Shown here in pieces: positions 59,956 through 64,000 of a stretch of DNA of 64,000 nucleotides. The position numbers were made by a program, and so were the translations under genes. Numbering within the stretch: position 1 is the stretch's first letter; every line of letters starts with the position of its first letter. Origin of the DNA: Hetaerina americana (Eukaryota > Arthropoda > Insecta > Odonata > Calopterygidae); assembly GCA_022747635.1 (NCBI GenBank), contig JAKTNV010000005.1, positions 45,119,013 to 45,183,012 of the forward strand. The letters are read 5' to 3'. Below the pieces are notes generated by a model that saw only the letters and a list, made by a program, of their open reading frames with translations, did no database searches and had not been told where the DNA came from.

Positions 59956-60941
59956 ACGCATTAAAATATGATAATGTGGGAAGAAATATTTAGTAATAAT
60001 ATTTCAAAGAATTAAGTGCACTAATAATGCCTCGCAAATATTATTTATAAAAGTCTAGTTACATTGAAAAAACACAATGCAGGGCAAAGCAATCCAAAAC
60101 GTGTCAGGCCACGTTGTAAATTCCAGTAACACTTGATGGATTTATAAAACAATTACCACTACTTTCGCGTGCTTCACTCTGGCTTACTTCTTCCTAAAAC
60201 TTAGATTAGTGCCTTTATCATAATTATGAAAAATAGCATAATAAGGCAGAGGAGATTTTACCTCAGAAAAATATTTTAACCGTCGTGGTTTTTACTGATT
60301 TTCGTCCGTTTGATATCCTGTCTTCGTGCCTGAAACTAATTCTTTCCGAATCACTTTTGAAAACAAGATTTAGCCGTTAGAATTGTATAGGTATAACTGA
60401 AGCGTTCTAGAAAATCGATTGCTGGATATACTATTGCGATCTTTTGATCTTGCACTTCACAGTGAAATGTTTTTCTTCCGGTTTTTAACGAGATTATTTT
60501 CCTATTTTTGATATCAGCACAAGGGTAATGGATTATACTGGTGAATCTACATCTTGTATTTGTCGTGCTGCTGTCCCAACAGAATAAAAATGTGGGCATG
60601 TTTTGTATGTTCTATTTTTTATCGGTTTCGTAAATCCACTTGAGAAATTTGATGAAGGATCTACTTTTTGTTATCGAATGTAAAACTGGGTCATGCACCA
60701 ATTTCCGTATAGTTGAACTAAGGACTACACAGCAAGAAGCTGTTAGACAGGACATGGGTATAGGACGTGCTGGAGAATTTAAATTTCTCCCTTTCCGTTA
60801 TCTATTTCTAAAATTCACGTTTTCTCCTTCGGCCTTAAATACAAACCTTTGTTACTACAGTTAAGGTATCTAAGCAAAAAACTTGTCTTTGGTTCAGAAA
60901 CCAAAGACAAAGAATGGTTTGGTTAGGTCTTTTTTTTTAAT
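59956..60941. other. Intergenic
   Basis: AT-rich. A 12-bp-stem hairpin with a 4-nt loop lies at 60883-60910 (TTGTCTTTGGTT arms). Nothing else was recognised. Confidence 0.45.
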
Positions 60942-61250
60942 AAGCGGGGTTTGTTGGGAGAAATCATATGGAGGCAGGAAAAGGGGATGAAGGGGGTATT
61001 GACCGGCAGTGGGATGTTGAAGACTGTGATAGAGGGGAGGATGTTTGGCAAACGAGGAAAGGAAAGGAACAGAATAGGGATGTTGGACGGGATGAAGGGA
61101 CGAAGAAAGTACTCAGAGATGAAAAGTTACCTGATGTAGAGTGGGATACTGGATTTTGTGTTTTGTAAGGAGTCACAAAATATTTATATAGTAGCTGTGT
61201 CCATCGAAAAACCTACCTGAACCGGTAGATTACCTAATAATAATAAATAT
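60942..61250 (+). mobile_element. RTE-like LINE 3' end, plus strand
   Basis: The 3' terminal piece of the same LINE family as copies 1-3 but in the opposite orientation. It encodes the end of the RT protein (GEIIWRQEKGMKGVLTGSGM, LKTVIEGRMFGKRGKERNRI, GMLDG) in an open frame to TAG at 61137-61139. Then follows the 3' untranslated part with CCGGTAGATTACC and TAATAATAATAA. The C-terminus is uninterrupted here, unlike copy 1, so this fragment shows the native ending. Confidence 0.87.
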
Positions 61251-61284
61251 ATTTCTAATATATATTATATTATATATACATTAT

Positions 61285-61316
61285 GTTATACATTATTATT
61301 CACGTCCGCGAGACTT
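61285..61316 (+). mobile_element. SINE 3' terminal fragment
   Basis: ATTATTATTCACGTCCGCGA and GACTTTG match the 3' terminus of the SINE at 33998-34022. It runs into a (TA)n tract. Confidence 0.5.
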
Positions 61317-61326
61317 TGAAAAAGTG

Positions 61327-61327
<1 letters not shown>

Positions 61328-61374
<47 letters not shown>
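61328..61374. repeat. (TA)n microsatellite
   Basis: Pure TA dinucleotides over about 47 bp. A second tract lies at 61481-61508. Confidence 0.95.
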
Positions 61375-61376
<2 letters not shown>

Positions 61377-61382
61377 GTAAAA

Positions 61383-62985
<1,603 letters not shown>

Positions 62986-63053
62986 TGTAAGGATATCGTC
63001 AATAAAATTCTTGTAAAAAAATCAGTCCTACCACTTTTGGGTGCGACCCTGTG

Positions 63054-63314
63054 TATAAAACCATAAACACAGTAATCCACCGAAGGGATGAAAAATATTG
63101 GAAGATCCGGGTAATTAATGTATAATATTATTGCGTGGGTGATTCCAGGAATCCTTGAGCCAGATAAGCGCCTGCTCTATTGCTTTAAGTTTGAGTGAAG
63201 TGTCCGAGGGTGGGGTAATACTAAAATGGATACACTATAGCATTTATCAAAGGAAGTATTCCCACACTTCTAATAATTATATACACCTTCTATATCGTGT
63301 ATAGTATTCATATA
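63054..63314. other. Intergenic
   Basis: AT-rich sequence between the outer mariner and a LINE tail. Nothing recognised. Confidence 0.4.
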
Positions 63315-63422
63315 TAAGCTTGAGTGGGATTTTCGGTTGTGTTTTCGGTTTTGTTCGGGAGAAACAAAATATTTATTTGGTTGATGTGTCCATCCAAAAC
63401 CTGCCTTAAACGATAGATTACC
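63315..63422 (+). mobile_element. RTE-like LINE 3' tail fragment
   Basis: ACAAAATATTTATTTGG, GTGTCCATCCAAAACCTGCC and TTAAACGATAGATTACC match the 3' untranslated end of the LINE family (compare 61173-61232). The weaker part from 63315 resembles the end of the ORF. Plus strand, same orientation as the piece at 60942, and possibly its displaced sister. Confidence 0.7.
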
Positions 63423-64000
63423 ACAAAAAAATATAAATCAGCCGTTTTCAATTGAATTAGGCCTAGAGAGAAAAAATGAATTGTAAAATTTACCGAAGTT
63501 CACTAGCAACCAATTTGGATACGTACAGACACAAACGCATTATTTTAGCTGTTACTGTATTTCCTTAGTTTTCTTTCATTTAAAACCACAGGCCAAAACA
63601 AAATGTAGTCATGGTTTTGGGAATGAAAAAGGATTTGAATGAGGAGGGTGACGCGAAACGCTGTCTCTGGATGTAGCCGGAGAGGAAAATAAGTAGGGGG
63701 AAGAGGGTTTGGAGGCGCGCGTAAATAAAGGACGGGATGGAAATGGAATGCATAAGATGAGAAGGAATCCGAGGGTGCGGGAGGAGAGGACGGGAAATCT
63801 GTGTGCCGTATCGTCTTCGTTTTGGTACCAAATGAATGCAGTCACCCAGCGAGCCGAAACAAGGATTGAGAGATAAAGTTTTTGAAGCAAAATTTGTGCC
63901 GGGGTTAGTAGGAAAGGATGCGGGGAGTCAGATAGCAACGAGAATGAATTATAGAAAGGGGGCTAGCGGGAATAAGGAGGAGATGGTGAAACATGAGAAA
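63423..64000. other. Intergenic; purine-rich GC island to the window edge
   Basis: From 63600 on the plus strand is GGA/GAA-rich with CpGs. The opposite-strand ORFs (63580-63831, 63609-63938) are Ser/Pro/Phe-rich and overlap each other. No gene is supported. Confidence 0.42.

Noticed and set aside
60883..60910. 12-bp hairpin with 4-nt loop
   Set aside because: Too short to separate from chance or from a small template switch; no family.

Overview
The window reads as non-coding nuclear DNA of an animal, most probably an arthropod and likely an insect. It is AT-rich, has no operons and no long uninterrupted genes, and carries several broken mariner-type DNA transposons, RTE-like and jockey/CR1-like LINE remnants, tRNA-derived SINEs, fold-back repeats and (TA)n tracts. 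The insect placement rests on the look of the mobile elements; I name no species.

Layout. 0.3-1.9 kb: 5'-truncated RTE-like LINE on the minus strand, abutting a 193-bp fold-back element (1.9-2.1 kb). 2.1-6 kb: plain sequence with one candidate first coding exon at 5.5 kb. 6-6.6 kb: decayed plus-strand CR1/jockey-type reverse transcriptase. 8.9 and 13.8 kb: hairpin repeats. 14.6-18.6 kb: a nearly full-length but decayed minus-strand RTE-like LINE (leader, endonuclease, reverse transcriptase, 3' end) split by a mariner copy. 18.8 and 22.2 kb: a perfect hairpin and a perfect palindrome. 22.3-23.3 kb: a third, very old copy of the same LINE. 23.3-33.5 kb: no recognisable gene, only GC-richer islands. 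33.5-34.0 kb: two copies of one tRNA-derived SINE, head to head. 40.9-42.4 kb: jockey-clade LINE pseudogene (plus). 43.7-44.2 kb: a chimera of two mariner families. 48.5-49.25 kb: a mariner with perfect terminal repeats and a deleted middle. 52.5-57.1 kb: SINEs and an unexplained diverged direct repeat of about 0.3 kb. 59.9 kb: second copy of the 13.8-kb hairpin family. 60.9-63.4 kb: a nest of LINE tails, a SINE tail, a mini-mariner, and a mariner inserted inside another mariner.

I found no intact host gene. Every recognisable coding stretch belongs to a mobile element and is broken. The candidate host-coding pieces (5502-5569, 9707-9919, 20483-21250) are weak. I see no CRISPR array, rRNA, bona fide tRNA gene or convincing new biological system. 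The most worthwhile unexplained items are the 54.0/57.2-kb diverged repeat, the hairpin family at 13.8/59.9 kb, the perfect palindromes, the nested mariner and the mariner chimera.
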